DNA from: Opitutaceae bacterium
GTDB taxonomy: Bacteria > Verrucomicrobiota > Verrucomicrobiia > Opitutales > Opitutaceae
DNA length: 40,656 nucleotides
NCBI GenBank assembly: GCA_003151495.1
Contig: PLXR01000075.1
Span: 285 to 40,940, forward strand
Reading direction: 5' to 3'
Under the pieces are notes generated by a model. It did not search any database, was not told where the DNA came from, and saw only the letters and a program-made list of their open reading frames with translations. The position numbers and the translations under genes are program-made. This document shows positions 7,374-16,964 of this stretch, in pieces; the first letter of the stretch is position 1, and each line of letters starts with the position of its first letter.

Positions 7374-8539
7374 CGGTTTGTCCGCTCCTTGAGCCAGGGA
7401 GAGAGGAGCGCCGCCAGGGAGTCATTGTTGAGGCCGGAAAAATGCACCGATGCAGCCCGGGCCCCCTGGGAGGCCGACCTCATCCGGTCCGGGTCGAGAA
7501 GGGCCGCCGTGACGGCGGACAGCTCCTCGGCACGCGGGTTGCAGGAAAGCCTGAATCCACCGTTGAACTTTGTGCAGACGTCATCCGCATTGGTCTCGCT
7601 CGGGCCAATGTAGAGGATCGGCAGGCCGAAATCGATGTACCCGGAAAACTTGCTCGGCGAGAGGAGGCCGGCGGTCTGATCGGACATCAACACCACGCCT
7701 GCGTCGATGCACCACTCCTCGTATAGGGGGCGCAATTGGGCGAACGGCACCCTCGGGTGGGCCTTCACGGGGATACCCAGGCTCGAGCCGATGTCCCCGA
7801 GGCGCCCGTTTCCTTCCGCCGAGGCGCCGACAACATAAAGCTCGACGGGCCTCCTCGTGAGCAACGCGACCAGCAATGCCCGGAATGCCCCAAGGTCGTG
7901 TGCGGTTCCAAGATTTCCGGAATAGGCCAAGCGCATGGGACCGGTACCCTGGCCTGGCGCGTAATCCAGGCGTGATGCAGCACTTGCCTCCATCGCCCCC
8001 CAGGTGGGGTGTTCCAGTACGGTGACGCTCCCGGCCCGTGTCCGCGCGATGCGGGCCATGGCCCGGTCGAGGACCACCACGGCGGAGAAGCGCGTCATCG
8101 ATGCCTCGTCGATGCGGCGCAGGAGCCGCGCCAAGGGGCCAAATCCGCGCCTTTCGAGAATCCTCGCCTCTATCTCAGGGTGGTAGTCCATCAACCAGCA
8201 TAGGATGGGGAGCCGGCGGAGACACGCGCACCACGCCGTCCAGATCTGGATGCCGGGAGGGGTGCTCCTCACGAGCACCACATCGAACCTGCCGAATGGG
8301 ACAATGAGCGCGGTTTGAAGGTAAACCCAGGCGAGATTTGCCAGCCTTGCGGGATTGAGGCCGCCAGGCCGGTACGTCCCGAATAGCCCATGAATGTAGG
8401 TCGGGTTCATGCCGGGACGCGCAGCCTTGATGCTCTTGATCAGTGAACTCATCATCCAATCGTCCTCGGGCCGGGCGAACTCAAAGATAAAGAGGACCCT
8501 GAGCGGGTGCCGTCCGGACGGGTTCGCGGACATTCTCAT
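7370..8539 (-). CDS. Glycosyltransferase, GT-B fold (WbuB/WcaI-like)
   Basis: 389 residues from the ATG at 8539, which overlaps the upstream stop (ATGA). A much longer open frame reaches 8737 but lies inside the upstream gene and is not credible. The N-terminal acceptor domain begins RVLFIFEFARPEDDW. The C-terminal domain carries AYSGNLGTAHDL and LLSPSKFSGYIDFGLPILYIG, where a Lys near the sugar-binding site and a Gly-Leu-Pro turn are typical of WbuB-type enzymes. It should add one sugar to the lipid-linked unit at the cytoplasmic membrane face. Because it directly precedes the initiating transferase gene, it could add the second sugar, but gene order does not prove this. Confidence 0.75.
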   Translation of the reverse strand: MRMSANPSGRHPLRVLFIFEFARPEDDWMMSSLIKSIKAARPGMNPTYIHGLFGTYRPGGLNPARLANLAWVYLQTALIVPFGRFDVVLVRSTPPGIQIWTAWCACLRRLPILCWLMDYHPEIEARILERRGFGPLARLLRRIDEASMTRFSAVVVLDRAMARIARTRAGSVTVLEHPTWGAMEASAASRLDYAPGQGTGPMRLAYSGNLGTAHDLGAFRALLVALLTRRPVELYVVGASAEGNGRLGDIGSSLGIPVKAHPRVPFAQLRPLYEEWCIDAGVVLMSDQTAGLLSPSKFSGYIDFGLPILYIGPSETNADDVCTKFNGGFRLSCNPRAEELSAVTAALLDPDRMRSASQGARAASVHFSGLNNDSLAALLSPWLKERTNR

Positions 8540-9744
8540 GCATTTCCTCCCGGCCGGCCGCCTGTCCTGGCCAGCAGCCTTTCCCATTGGTCGATGTGGC
8601 TTTCCATCCCGTAGCGGTCGACGTAGCGGCCGTGCGCAGCCAGCGCCAGCCGTCCAATCTCCGAAACATTTCCGACCAGGTCCTGCAGCTGGCCGGTGAG
8701 CGCCTCTACCGTGGGCTGATTCAGGAGCACGGCGCATTCCTCGTCCAGAATGGTCGTAATCTCGCCTATCCGAGTCGTGACGACGGCGCAGCCCGACGCC
8801 ATCGCTTCAAGCAGGACAAGAGGTTGGGCCTCCACCGCGTACCGTGTTGGCAGGACAAAGATATGCGCCTCCCGGAACAACGCCGCTTTTTCCGCTCCTG
8901 CTGCGCCCTTGATCCATTTGACCCGCACCCGCTTGCCTCGGTTGATCGCGGCCATCTCATCCTCGATCCACGCATTCGCCTTTGCGAGGTCGCCGAAGGG
9001 CCCCGAGAAATCGCTTGCGGACAGAGGCCCGCAAAGTACCGCCTCGACGACAGGACCCGGCATCTCGGAAATACGTGCCAGAGCCCCAAGATACTCCGGG
9101 AAGCCCTTGGTGTCTACGAGGCTGCTCAGGTGGAGCAGGCACACAGGCTTCGTCCGATCGCCATCAAGCACAGCAAATTTGGTTGTGACGTCCTCCTTGG
9201 AGATCGGTTCCAATTCACATGTGTTCACCACCGTGACAAGGCGCCCGCTCGGGATTCCGAGGTCGATCAGGCGCCTCCTTTGACCTTCTCCAAGAACGGT
9301 GACGGCTCCCGCCATGCCCAGCAGGAGGCGGAACGCCCGGGCATCAACGGAATCGTTCTCCCAGCCCATGAAGAGGCTGCTGTGGAGCGAGACCACGACG
9401 CCTTCCCTTCCAAGCCCGATCCGGCCCACGAGCAGCGGAACGGAATCCCTGAGAAATGCCGCCCGTGTCTGGCCCATATTGACGCAAAGCCAACTTCCGC
9501 GGCCTGCAAGAAGGCGCAGGGCCCGCAGCCAGGCCAAAAGCGTGGCAAAGAGGAAGCGCGGCAACGCGAGCCATTGCTGGTCGCCCCGCTCGAGTACGGG
9601 CAGAGGCAGGCGCCTGGGGCTCCAGCCTCGCCTCGATAGGCCCCTGATGACAATCTCGGTGGCTGCCTTTTGCCCTGAGAACCCGGTCGGGTCCGCGAAA
9701 CAGAAGTACACCTGCCGGCGGGAGCCTTGCGGTACGCCAGTCAT
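8536..9744 (-). CDS. Glycosyltransferase family 4-type, GT-B fold
   Basis: 402 residues, coupled by 4-base overlaps to the genes on both sides. The N-terminal domain opens VYFCFADPTGFSGQKAAT. The C-terminal domain contains LLHLSSLVDTKGFPEYLGAL, a basic stretch with ARG/LYS spacing, and EAQPLVLLEAMASGCAVVTT, the E-x7-E nucleotide-sugar-binding motif of GT4. A hydrophobic stretch in the N-terminal half (residues about 60-80) may associate with the membrane. Donor and acceptor are unknown. Confidence 0.8.
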   Translation of the reverse strand: MTGVPQGSRRQVYFCFADPTGFSGQKAATEIVIRGLSRRGWSPRRLPLPVLERGDQQWLALPRFLFATLLAWLRALRLLAGRGSWLCVNMGQTRAAFLRDSVPLLVGRIGLGREGVVVSLHSSLFMGWENDSVDARAFRLLLGMAGAVTVLGEGQRRRLIDLGIPSGRLVTVVNTCELEPISKEDVTTKFAVLDGDRTKPVCLLHLSSLVDTKGFPEYLGALARISEMPGPVVEAVLCGPLSASDFSGPFGDLAKANAWIEDEMAAINRGKRVRVKWIKGAAGAEKAALFREAHIFVLPTRYAVEAQPLVLLEAMASGCAVVTTRIGEITTILDEECAVLLNQPTVEALTGQLQDLVGNVSEIGRLALAAHGRYVDRYGMESHIDQWERLLARTGGRPGGNA

Positions 9745-10922
9745 GAGCCGCCTGTGCCGCGCGACCCCAGGAGGCCGAGCATTATCCGTGATTGCAGCGG
9801 GGCCCGGCGACCTGCCCGTTGCACAGCGCTGGCGACCGCCAGGCTCAGGCCCCGGGCGAACGCCGCGGGCGAATAGGCGGCGACAATCTCCCTGGACCTG
9901 GCGCCCATCTTTTCGCGTTCGCGCCGTCCCAGCTGCGCCATGCGGACCAGCCTCAAATGCAAGGAGGACACGGTGTCGGGATCAAAGGTGAAACCATTCT
10001 CCCCGTCCAAGACCAGGTCGGGCGCGCATCCGCACTTGGAGGACACGAGCACGGGAAGGCCGGCGGCCATCGCCTCATTAACGACAAGGCCCCATTGGTC
10101 CGATTTGCTAGGAAGCACGAATGCGGATGCCAGGCCAAAGTACCCGGGCAGCTCGGTATATCCAAGGAAGCCTGGAAAATGCACGCGGTCCGCGACCCCG
10201 GCCGCGGCCACCTGCCTGCGCAACGCGTCCTCCAGCGGGCCGGAGCCCGAAAGGACGAGCGACCAGGCGTCACTCCCCGTCTGGACCGAGTAACCCGCAT
10301 ACGCCTCGATGAGGCCGCCCAGGTTCTTCTGCGGCACGAACCGTGCAACGCACAGGAAATACCGCTCGGGCAGTGCCAGCCGTTCTCGTTCCACCTCCGC
10401 CCTAGAGCGGGCGGCATCCGCACCGCTTGTAAAGTGGTCATTGTCCACGACATCCCAGGGTTCAAAGCACTGGGCCTCCTTCAAACCCAGCCGCTTTATG
10501 TAGTCCCGGGAGCGCCGTCCCGCCACAAGCGCCGAGTCAAAGGCGGACACGACCCTTCGCTTCAGGGATTCCTTGAGCAACGTCCGCGGGTCATCTTCAT
10601 AGTTGCTGTCACTGCAGGTCACCCGTGGCACGCCACGCCTGAGCGCCCAGGACATGGCGAAATGCACCTCCGCGTCCGAGTAGCCTGTGCAAACGACCAC
10701 ATCCGTTCCGATTCCCTCGAGCGCCCGGCGCATTTCGGGCCGCGTCCTTACCTGGATTCGTGAATATTTCCCGTCGGCGCGAACCGAGTCCCAGGAGTTT
10801 ACCTTCTCGTCGAGGCGAAACTCGATCGCCGTCACCCGGAAACCGGCTACTGCGGCCAGGGCGTTGAGCCGCGCGTGGTGATAGGGGCCAATACGCTGGA
10901 CCAGGAAGGCGATGTTGGGCAT
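9741..10922 (-). CDS. Glycosyltransferase family 4
   Basis: 393 residues starting MPNIAFLVQRIGPYHHARLN, with a Gly-rich acceptor loop. The donor domain shows CVARFVPQKNLGGLIEAYAG, the Lys-containing loop that contacts the diphosphate. It also shows PSKSDQWGLVVNEAMAAGLP with the E-x7-E pattern reduced to W-G-x-x-x-x-E, and DLVLDGENGFTFD. It sits 21 bases after the Wzy polymerase gene and overlaps the next glycosyltransferase by 4. It is a cytoplasmic enzyme of repeat-unit assembly; specificity unknown. Confidence 0.85.
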   Translation of the reverse strand: MPNIAFLVQRIGPYHHARLNALAAVAGFRVTAIEFRLDEKVNSWDSVRADGKYSRIQVRTRPEMRRALEGIGTDVVVCTGYSDAEVHFAMSWALRRGVPRVTCSDSNYEDDPRTLLKESLKRRVVSAFDSALVAGRRSRDYIKRLGLKEAQCFEPWDVVDNDHFTSGADAARSRAEVERERLALPERYFLCVARFVPQKNLGGLIEAYAGYSVQTGSDAWSLVLSGSGPLEDALRRQVAAAGVADRVHFPGFLGYTELPGYFGLASAFVLPSKSDQWGLVVNEAMAAGLPVLVSSKCGCAPDLVLDGENGFTFDPDTVSSLHLRLVRMAQLGRREREKMGARSREIVAAYSPAAFARGLSLAVASAVQRAGRRAPLQSRIMLGLLGSRGTGGS

Positions 10923-10943
10923 TTGCGGCCGACTTGCCGGATA

Positions 10944-12443
10944 CTACGTTGCCCTCGAATCCGGCGCCGACTCTAACACCGTGAGGACAGGGGTCCAATG
11001 GTGCGATCGCCACGCCATGATCGCCAGGATCAAAGCAACCGGGAGGAAGGGTATGAACCACACCGGGACGAAATCCCGGGCCTGCGCGATGAAGAATGCC
11101 ACGAGCGACGCCGCGCAGATCCGATGATAGGCGCAGGAAGGGTCGGCGTCGTAGAACCGGTTCGCGAGCACCAGGATGAGGCCCATCCAGAAGAGCATCG
11201 TGAACGGCCCGAGCAGACCGTACTTGATCAGCTCGCGTCCGACCAATCCGGGCGATGCCCCCAGAAACGCCTCCTCCGAGGGAACGCCCAGGCGCACGTT
11301 CTGGAAGAAAAGGCTGTATTCCGTGGCCGTCGGGTCGTTGGGCTTCCACGGAAACAGGGTCCTGGGGATGACCATCAATGCTCCTTCGATCGGCCTTTCA
11401 AACATGCCCCGGAAGAATCCGGTGAGAGGATTGGGCGCGACGCCACGGTTAAAAATCTCCGTTCGGAAATACTCGATGCCGTCCATTTCGGACGAGGCTC
11501 CCTCGTTGCCTCGGATCTCGAGCCCGTGGGCAGTCAACTCAACGGCGTCGAACGACTTAAGGCCCGTCGTCCTGAAGAGCGCGGAGACCTGGACGAGCAG
11601 CAGGATCATGGGGACGGCCCAGACGATGTGGAAGAGCGCCCGGCGCCCGAGATTTGGGCTGCCGAGCACGTAGACCGCGAACGCCAGCGCGAGGGCGACG
11701 AGGTAGGTGCGCGATCCCTGGAGGGCGACGGCCGCGGTCCAGAGAAGAACAAGAGGGGCAAGCACCCACATGATGAACCGGAACCTCGAGCCGAGCAGGT
11801 AGAGCCAGAGAAGGAATAGGCTCACCGTCCACAGCATCACGTTCGTGAAACTGCTTCCGAGCGCGCCCCCAAAGACGGCATACCCGCCCTGGGTCGGGTC
11901 GGCCCAGGCAGCCCTCTGGCTCACAATGGACTCGATCGACCCGACAACTACCTGTCCAAAGAGAATGTTGGGAGCCGCAACCACGGCGAAGAGAACGAAA
12001 AAACTGAGGAGCATTGGCCCGTCGCAGTTTGTACGGGCGGCTTGGACCGAACGGGGTATCCACGCGTCAATCGTGCCCCCCAACAGGCCCGACATCGCGT
12101 GGTACGAGACAAGGAGCATCGCCGTCGTCAGGTTTGCCAGGAATATCCCGAACAACTGGTCCTGTTCGGGGATCACCGCGATGTACGAGGTGAAATCCGG
12201 CAGGGTGAACGGGTTCGCCTGGTAGGCCTGATAGTAGATGAAGCCGCACGCCGTCGCGATCAATCCCGCAAGGTCCTTCTTGTCGCGGAAGAACCGGGTC
12301 GCTGCTATGATCGCAAGGGTCCCGCCTAGGATCCCCGGGATGGTCCCGTAGATGAAGGGGACGTGCGCGGCTATCCCCGCCATGGCTATCAGCGAGGCTG
12401 CCACTGATCCGAGGATATAAAGAAGGTGGAAGGGTTCTTTCAT
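10944..12443 (-). CDS. Wzy-type O-antigen/oligosaccharide repeat-unit polymerase
   Basis: 499 residues, strongly hydrophobic, with about ten to twelve predicted membrane spans. A large extracytoplasmic loop (about residues 300-400) contains GIEYFRTEIFNRG and IPRTLFPWKPNDP. A QGSRTYLVALAL segment matches the GSR-type motif seen in many polymerases. A Wzy joins flipped repeat units at the periplasmic face. The gene sits three bases from the preceding glycosyltransferase, between GT4 genes, and the same locus has Wzx, Wzc and OPX. Wzy proteins diverge quickly, so the call rests on topology, length and context; an O-antigen ligase is the main alternative. Confidence 0.8.
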   Translation of the reverse strand: MKEPFHLLYILGSVAASLIAMAGIAAHVPFIYGTIPGILGGTLAIIAATRFFRDKKDLAGLIATACGFIYYQAYQANPFTLPDFTSYIAVIPEQDQLFGIFLANLTTAMLLVSYHAMSGLLGGTIDAWIPRSVQAARTNCDGPMLLSFFVLFAVVAAPNILFGQVVVGSIESIVSQRAAWADPTQGGYAVFGGALGSSFTNVMLWTVSLFLLWLYLLGSRFRFIMWVLAPLVLLWTAAVALQGSRTYLVALALAFAVYVLGSPNLGRRALFHIVWAVPMILLLVQVSALFRTTGLKSFDAVELTAHGLEIRGNEGASSEMDGIEYFRTEIFNRGVAPNPLTGFFRGMFERPIEGALMVIPRTLFPWKPNDPTATEYSLFFQNVRLGVPSEEAFLGASPGLVGRELIKYGLLGPFTMLFWMGLILVLANRFYDADPSCAYHRICAASLVAFFIAQARDFVPVWFIPFLPVALILAIMAWRSHHWTPVLTVLESAPDSRAT

Positions 12444-12446
12444 GGA

Positions 12447-13544
12447 TTAGCCGGCTGCGGCCAGGTAGCCCGCCATCATGCGGGCCGGTTGGTATCGATT
12501 CAGCGCCTCGCGCCTTGCGTCAGAATCCGCCTCGGCTGGGTTGCGCACGCTCTGGACAAGCGAACGGGCCAGGGAGTCGCTGTCCCCCGCGGGGACCAGA
12601 CGGCCCCACCGGCCGTCTCCCAGAACCTCCTTACAGGCTGGAACATCGCTCGCCACGATCGCCAGTCCGGCGGCCATGGCCTCGATAAGGACGGTTCCGA
12701 GCCCCTCCTGGGCGGTCGTCGAGAAAACGAAGACGTCGCTCTGTCCCAGGAGATCCGGGACGTCGCGCCGGGAGCCGAGGAACCTCACTGCCGGCTCGAG
12801 ACCGAGCGCGGCGGTAAGTTCCTCGAGGCCCCTCCGCATGGATCCGTCCCCGACAAGCCACAGCTGCGCCCCCGGTGCCGACAGCAGAAGCTCCGGCATG
12901 GCCCTCAGAAGAGTGGCGTGGTCCTTGTGCGCTTCCAGCGTGGCCACCATGATAAGGCGCGGATCTCGGTCTGTGCGCACCGCCCGTGCCGCTGCCGCCA
13001 TGGCACGGATTTCCTCCAATGGCGCACAGTTGTAGACCACGCGCAGGATGGAGGCGAAGATACCCGCATTCCGTCTGAACTGGGCGGCCACGTAGGCGGA
13101 GCAGCATACCATCCGCCCGCCCAGTGCCCAGATCATCCCGGTCGTCATGACGGTGTGGGCCCGTCCCCAGAAGGTTGGGGTGGGGGGGTTGCCCGCGTGG
13201 CTGATCAAGTTCCGCACGCCCGCGCACGCTGCGCCGAGGAGGACGAAAGCCGAGAAGCCATTGGGCCAGCAGATTACGACATCGGGTTTGCGCTTCCGGC
13301 ATGTGTCCCAGGCCTTGGCAACAATCCAGGGAAATTTCCAAGGGCCGGAGGGGAGCCTGCGCTCGATCCTCGACCAAGCCGCGGAGGCGCACAGCTCCTC
13401 GAGAAGATCCGCGGGCTCGGATTCAAGGATGAGCAGCTCGTGCTCCGCCTGGCCGGTCTGCATCAGGTCGAGCACAAGCTTCACCGTTCCCTCCGCGCGT
13501 GGGGAGCGAAGCACGTGCAGGATCTTTGGAATCTCGGGTTTCAT
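12447..13544 (-). CDS. Glycosyltransferase family 4
   Basis: 365 residues starting MKPEIPKILHVLRSPRAEGT. The donor domain has MVATLEAHKDHATLLRAM, LWLVGDGSMRRGLEELTAAL and TAQEGLGTVLIEAMAAGLAI, which holds the E-x7-E pair. The next-but-several upstream enzyme at 16961-18073 has a very similar C-terminal pattern, so the two may be paralogues making similar linkages. It overlaps the upstream glycosyltransferase by 4 bases and is followed three bases later by the polymerase gene. Confidence 0.85.
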   Translation of the reverse strand: MKPEIPKILHVLRSPRAEGTVKLVLDLMQTGQAEHELLILESEPADLLEELCASAAWSRIERRLPSGPWKFPWIVAKAWDTCRKRKPDVVICWPNGFSAFVLLGAACAGVRNLISHAGNPPTPTFWGRAHTVMTTGMIWALGGRMVCCSAYVAAQFRRNAGIFASILRVVYNCAPLEEIRAMAAAARAVRTDRDPRLIMVATLEAHKDHATLLRAMPELLLSAPGAQLWLVGDGSMRRGLEELTAALGLEPAVRFLGSRRDVPDLLGQSDVFVFSTTAQEGLGTVLIEAMAAGLAIVASDVPACKEVLGDGRWGRLVPAGDSDSLARSLVQSVRNPAEADSDARREALNRYQPARMMAGYLAAAG

Positions 13545-14764
13545 CCGTCAAAACGCGTGAGCACCGATTCGAGGCCCTCCCTGAACCTGGGCCAGCTTCG
13601 CTCACCGACGCTCTCCCTCACAGCCCTTGTCCCGAAGAACGGATCGGCAGGGTCCAGGTCCGCGACACGCTCCAACTCAACCCTGATACCCTCTACATTG
13701 CAGGGCTCTACGTAGCGGATATGGGACTGAGCGCCCGCAAGGTCGGGAAGCATGGAGTTTCGGGTCCCAATGACGGGGCAGCCCGACGCCAGCGCCTCCA
13801 GGTAGACATGGCCGAATCCCTCGGAAAGGGAGGGGAGAACAAATGCGCGGGCGGAGGCATACCAGTTCGCAAGCTCTTCCGGCCCCACTCCGGGGATGCA
13901 GCGCACCGATTTCGCCTTCGTTAGCAACTCGCGCATTCCCGGCTCGATGTACCGCGCGATGACGACAAGCTCGTGGCTGGCCGGCAGGCGGGATCCTGAC
14001 CACGCCTCAAGCAGGTGGTGGAGGCCCTTGCGGTGCGTGCCGCTCCCTACGAAAAGGAAATAGGGGCGTCCATCGCCCATCCTCCGCACGCCGGCCGCCG
14101 TTGTGGTCGTCCCTGGATTCGCACCGTAGGGAACCACGGTAATCTTGCCATTTGGGCAGCCCGCGGCCTGGAGTGACCTCGCGGTGAAGCCGCTGGCGAC
14201 GATCACGTGGTCCGCGTTCCGCCAGGCGTTCCGGGTATGTTGCCTGTAGCTGTTCGGAAGGTTGGAGCGAGTGCTCCTGCGGATGGCGCCAAGGAACCGG
14301 GGGTAGCGCGCCCCGTCGGCCAGGAGCAGGGGATGCTCCAGGTCGGGATGGGGGTGGAATTGAAAGAGGATCCTGATAGCATCGTGGCCGAGAGTCTGGC
14401 GGAATGCCCACTCCGCTTGAAACTCGTAGAGAATCAGGTTTGCTCGGTGACTCCGCGCGAGTTCCACGGCCCGCCTTGCGAACGCGGCGTCTTCCCATAC
14501 GCCCACCAGAGAGGGTTGGAGGAACCGCTGGCCGATGCGCGACGCAAGGTTTGTCATCTCCATGCACTCGACGGCCGACTCGGGAAGGCCGTCGGCATGC
14601 CTGCCTCGCAGCCTCGAGGCCAGCATGGGTATCCTGCCGATGGCGCCCCGACCCCTGTAGAAGCACGTGGCGAAACCGGCCAAACGGCCATATTCGGAGA
14701 GAGCCAGGGGTACCTGGTAATTGTCCCTCCTTCCTGGGAATGCGGTCACGTAGGGCTTCTTCAT
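13541..14764 (-). CDS. Glycosyltransferase family 4
   Basis: 407 residues from the ATG at 14764 (MKKPYVTAFPGRRDNYQVPL). The open frame extends to 14953, but that part lies in the upstream methyltransferase gene. The donor domain has FVGSGTHRKGLHHLLEAW and SLSEGFGHVYLEALASGCPVI, with the E-x7-E motif. The acceptor domain is unusually rich in Arg and contains LPNSYRQHTRNAW. The start lies 17 bases after the preceding stop. It should act in cytoplasmic repeat-unit assembly; sugar specificity unknown. Confidence 0.82.
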   Translation of the reverse strand: MKKPYVTAFPGRRDNYQVPLALSEYGRLAGFATCFYRGRGAIGRIPMLASRLRGRHADGLPESAVECMEMTNLASRIGQRFLQPSLVGVWEDAAFARRAVELARSHRANLILYEFQAEWAFRQTLGHDAIRILFQFHPHPDLEHPLLLADGARYPRFLGAIRRSTRSNLPNSYRQHTRNAWRNADHVIVASGFTARSLQAAGCPNGKITVVPYGANPGTTTTAAGVRRMGDGRPYFLFVGSGTHRKGLHHLLEAWSGSRLPASHELVVIARYIEPGMRELLTKAKSVRCIPGVGPEELANWYASARAFVLPSLSEGFGHVYLEALASGCPVIGTRNSMLPDLAGAQSHIRYVEPCNVEGIRVELERVADLDPADPFFGTRAVRESVGERSWPRFREGLESVLTRFDG

Positions 14765-14781
14765 GTGTCCGGACGGGGGGA

Positions 14782-15759
14782 TCAAAAATTCTCGCCGAAT
14801 GCCCGAACGGGCTTCGACCTCAAGAGGCGCTGCATCGTGGCAGGCAGGTTGCGAACATAGATGGTGTTCTGCGCTCCCTCTGAGGGACTCGTGAGCGCAC
14901 GCAATTCGCGCTTTCTCGGGTCGTAGGCCGCAGGAATGAATCCGTGCTCGCACAGCAGGCCCTCCAGTGCAACGAGCTGCGGGCGGAGATGGTTGGCGGG
15001 GCGGAAGGTCTCGACGATTACCGCGGCAAGCGAGGGGTTTGCGAGCACGGACCGCCCTCCCAGCAGCACGGGCAGCTCCTCACCCTCCACGTCTATCTTT
15101 ATGAGGACCGGGGCGTCGTCGGCGAGAAACGAGTCTAGCCTTCCGATTCGGACCTCGACAACCCCGTCGGAATCCGTCGCCTCGTCCCTGACCAGGTGAT
15201 TGCCGACATCAAGTTCGGTGGTGAACCTCGCCATCCCGTCATTCTCTCCAAGGCCGACCGGCACCACGCGAATGTTCCTCTGGATTTCGGGGGGGTTTTC
15301 AGCGATGCACGCGAGCATGCGCCGATGGGTGTTTGGAATCGGCTCGAATGCGAGGACACGGACAGACCTTCCCGCCAGCACAAGGCTCCAACCACCTTGG
15401 TTGGCTCCAACGTCGACGAAAAGGTCCCCGGCTTGGAGGAGATGGAGGGCGAAGAGCAGCTCCTCGAAATCGGGGAGCTGATGGTACCAGAACCCTGATA
15501 GCGAATCCGAGGCGTTTGGGATGAGCAGCAATCGTGATCCCGTAACCGTCCTAAAGGGCATGGGTTTGCGCCACAGTCGGCGCCAAAGCTGCCAGGCTGC
15601 GAATCGCAGGGCGACCGACACAGGCCTACGCTGCGCGGCCTCTGCCGAGAAGATCTCCCGCAGAACCTTTCCGGCGGAAGGACGGCTAGGGCGGATATCG
15701 TCGGGTTTTGCCGAAGGTGCCATGGGCTTTGTCGCCACCTGAAAAGGATCCGTATTCAT
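14782..15759 (-). CDS. FkbM-family methyltransferase
   Basis: 325 residues from the ATG at 15759, which overlaps the upstream stop as ATGA. The extension up to 15849 belongs to the neighbour's frame and is rejected. The S-adenosylmethionine site reads LFVDVGANQGGWSLVLAG followed by VLAFEPIPNTHRRM. The later IKIDVEGEELPVLLGG is the second FkbM motif. Enzymes of this family methylate hydroxyls, often on sugars. A capsule or exopolysaccharide O-methylation role fits its place among glycosyltransferases. A second FkbM gene lies at 19184-20023. Confidence 0.85.
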   Translation of the reverse strand: MNTDPFQVATKPMAPSAKPDDIRPSRPSAGKVLREIFSAEAAQRRPVSVALRFAAWQLWRRLWRKPMPFRTVTGSRLLLIPNASDSLSGFWYHQLPDFEELLFALHLLQAGDLFVDVGANQGGWSLVLAGRSVRVLAFEPIPNTHRRMLACIAENPPEIQRNIRVVPVGLGENDGMARFTTELDVGNHLVRDEATDSDGVVEVRIGRLDSFLADDAPVLIKIDVEGEELPVLLGGRSVLANPSLAAVIVETFRPANHLRPQLVALEGLLCEHGFIPAAYDPRKRELRALTSPSEGAQNTIYVRNLPATMQRLLRSKPVRAFGENF

Positions 15760-16964
15760 GGGGCTCCTTGAATCGCTGCCAGCCGGAAGGGATTGGCCAA
15801 CGATCCTGTATCCCACAATTCCCTGAACTCGCGAACGCACCGGTCCCACCGTAGGTAGGGCGCCAGCCCTCGGGCGGCGGACCGAAACCGCTCCTGTCGG
15901 TCCTCGTCGCGAAGATAGCCGTCGAAGACGTCGGCCGCATATTCAGGCGTCGTTTCCTTCGAGAACCGGAAGCCGCCCTCGCTTGGAAGAAGGTCTGCGA
16001 GCCCGTTCACGGTGAATCCCGCCACTGGAACACCTACTCCCAGGAATTCCAATACGGCCGTCCCGGCCGCCTCGGCGCTCGAGAAGAGGCAGCCCATGTC
16101 GCAGCTGTGAAGGAACGGCCCGAAATCGACCCGTTTGTCGATGAAGCCAAGGCATTCGACATCGGAGCCGGGCGGGGCGTCGCTAGCTGGGAATCCGATG
16201 GCCCTGACCTTGACCTTCCATCCCCGCGTCCGAAGGAGACCTGCCACGCGGTCGAGAAAGACCAGTCCCTTCCTCCGCCAATCCTTTCCTATGAAGCCCA
16301 TGACGAAGGGGCGGTCGCGGCCTGCGCGGCCCCTGGAAGGGGAGGGACATATTCCGGGAAACACGGGATAGTTGGCGCCTGGGAGGATCATGGAGCACTT
16401 CTTGGGCTCGATTGAGTAGTCGGAGCGAAGCGAACGAAGGGCCCAGGACTGGTTGACGATGATTCGACTTGCCGCGGAATATGCGTCGCGCTCATAGGCG
16501 ATCGCATCCCTCAGGGTCCTGCCGTCGAGGGAGGTGTCGTATCCGTAGGAGGGGAAAAGCTGGGTGTACGTGGAATCCACGTAATAGTTCACTTCACCTC
16601 CCGACTGGATGATCGGCTCGGGCGCCGGGAAATGCTGGTGGAAGGAGATCACCTCAGTCCCTATGATCTCCCGAGGAATCTGGGAGAGGGCAGCAGCCCG
16701 GCCGGATTTCGAAAACTGAAACCCCCCGGGCCTGCGCCCCCTCGCAAGCTGGCGAGCGTTCCAGAGCAAGCGGGGCGTTCGAAGCCTGCTTACGTCGACA
16801 CTCCACCCATGTCGGGCAAATCCCTGGCGCTGGCTCTCCTGAAGGAACTGCCACGGCGCACCGCCAAAACAATTCGGGTCCAAGACGTCCCCGAGGGCAG
16901 CTATCGAACGGCCCAGCCCCCCGAGCCCGCCTGTCCTCTTCGAATCCGACGTCGGCGCTGTCAT
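15756..16964 (-). CDS. Glycosyltransferase, GT-B fold
   Basis: 402 residues. A long variable N-terminal domain holds FGGAPWQFLQESQRQGFARH and VISFHQHFPAPEPII. The donor domain shows FIGKDWRRKGLVFLDRVAG and SSAEAAGTAVLEFLGVGVPV, where the usual first Glu of E-x7-E is shifted within an E-A-A-G context. It is more divergent than the neighbouring GT4 enzymes, so the family call is less firm, but the fold signature is clear. It is coupled on both sides by 4-base overlaps. Confidence 0.72.
   Translation of the reverse strand: MTAPTSDSKRTGGLGGLGRSIAALGDVLDPNCFGGAPWQFLQESQRQGFARHGWSVDVSRLRTPRLLWNARQLARGRRPGGFQFSKSGRAAALSQIPREIIGTEVISFHQHFPAPEPIIQSGGEVNYYVDSTYTQLFPSYGYDTSLDGRTLRDAIAYERDAYSAASRIIVNQSWALRSLRSDYSIEPKKCSMILPGANYPVFPGICPSPSRGRAGRDRPFVMGFIGKDWRRKGLVFLDRVAGLLRTRGWKVKVRAIGFPASDAPPGSDVECLGFIDKRVDFGPFLHSCDMGCLFSSAEAAGTAVLEFLGVGVPVAGFTVNGLADLLPSEGGFRFSKETTPEYAADVFDGYLRDEDRQERFRSAARGLAPYLRWDRCVREFRELWDTGSLANPFRLAAIQGAP

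Noticed and set aside
8540-8737. N-terminal extension of the glycosyltransferase ending at 7370
   Set aside because: It lies inside the upstream gene, and the ATG at 8539 forms a standard ATGA overlap.
12426-13715. Plus-strand frame of 429 codons
   Set aside because: Antisense to a clear GT4 gene, with low-complexity Arg/Gly/Pro-rich composition.
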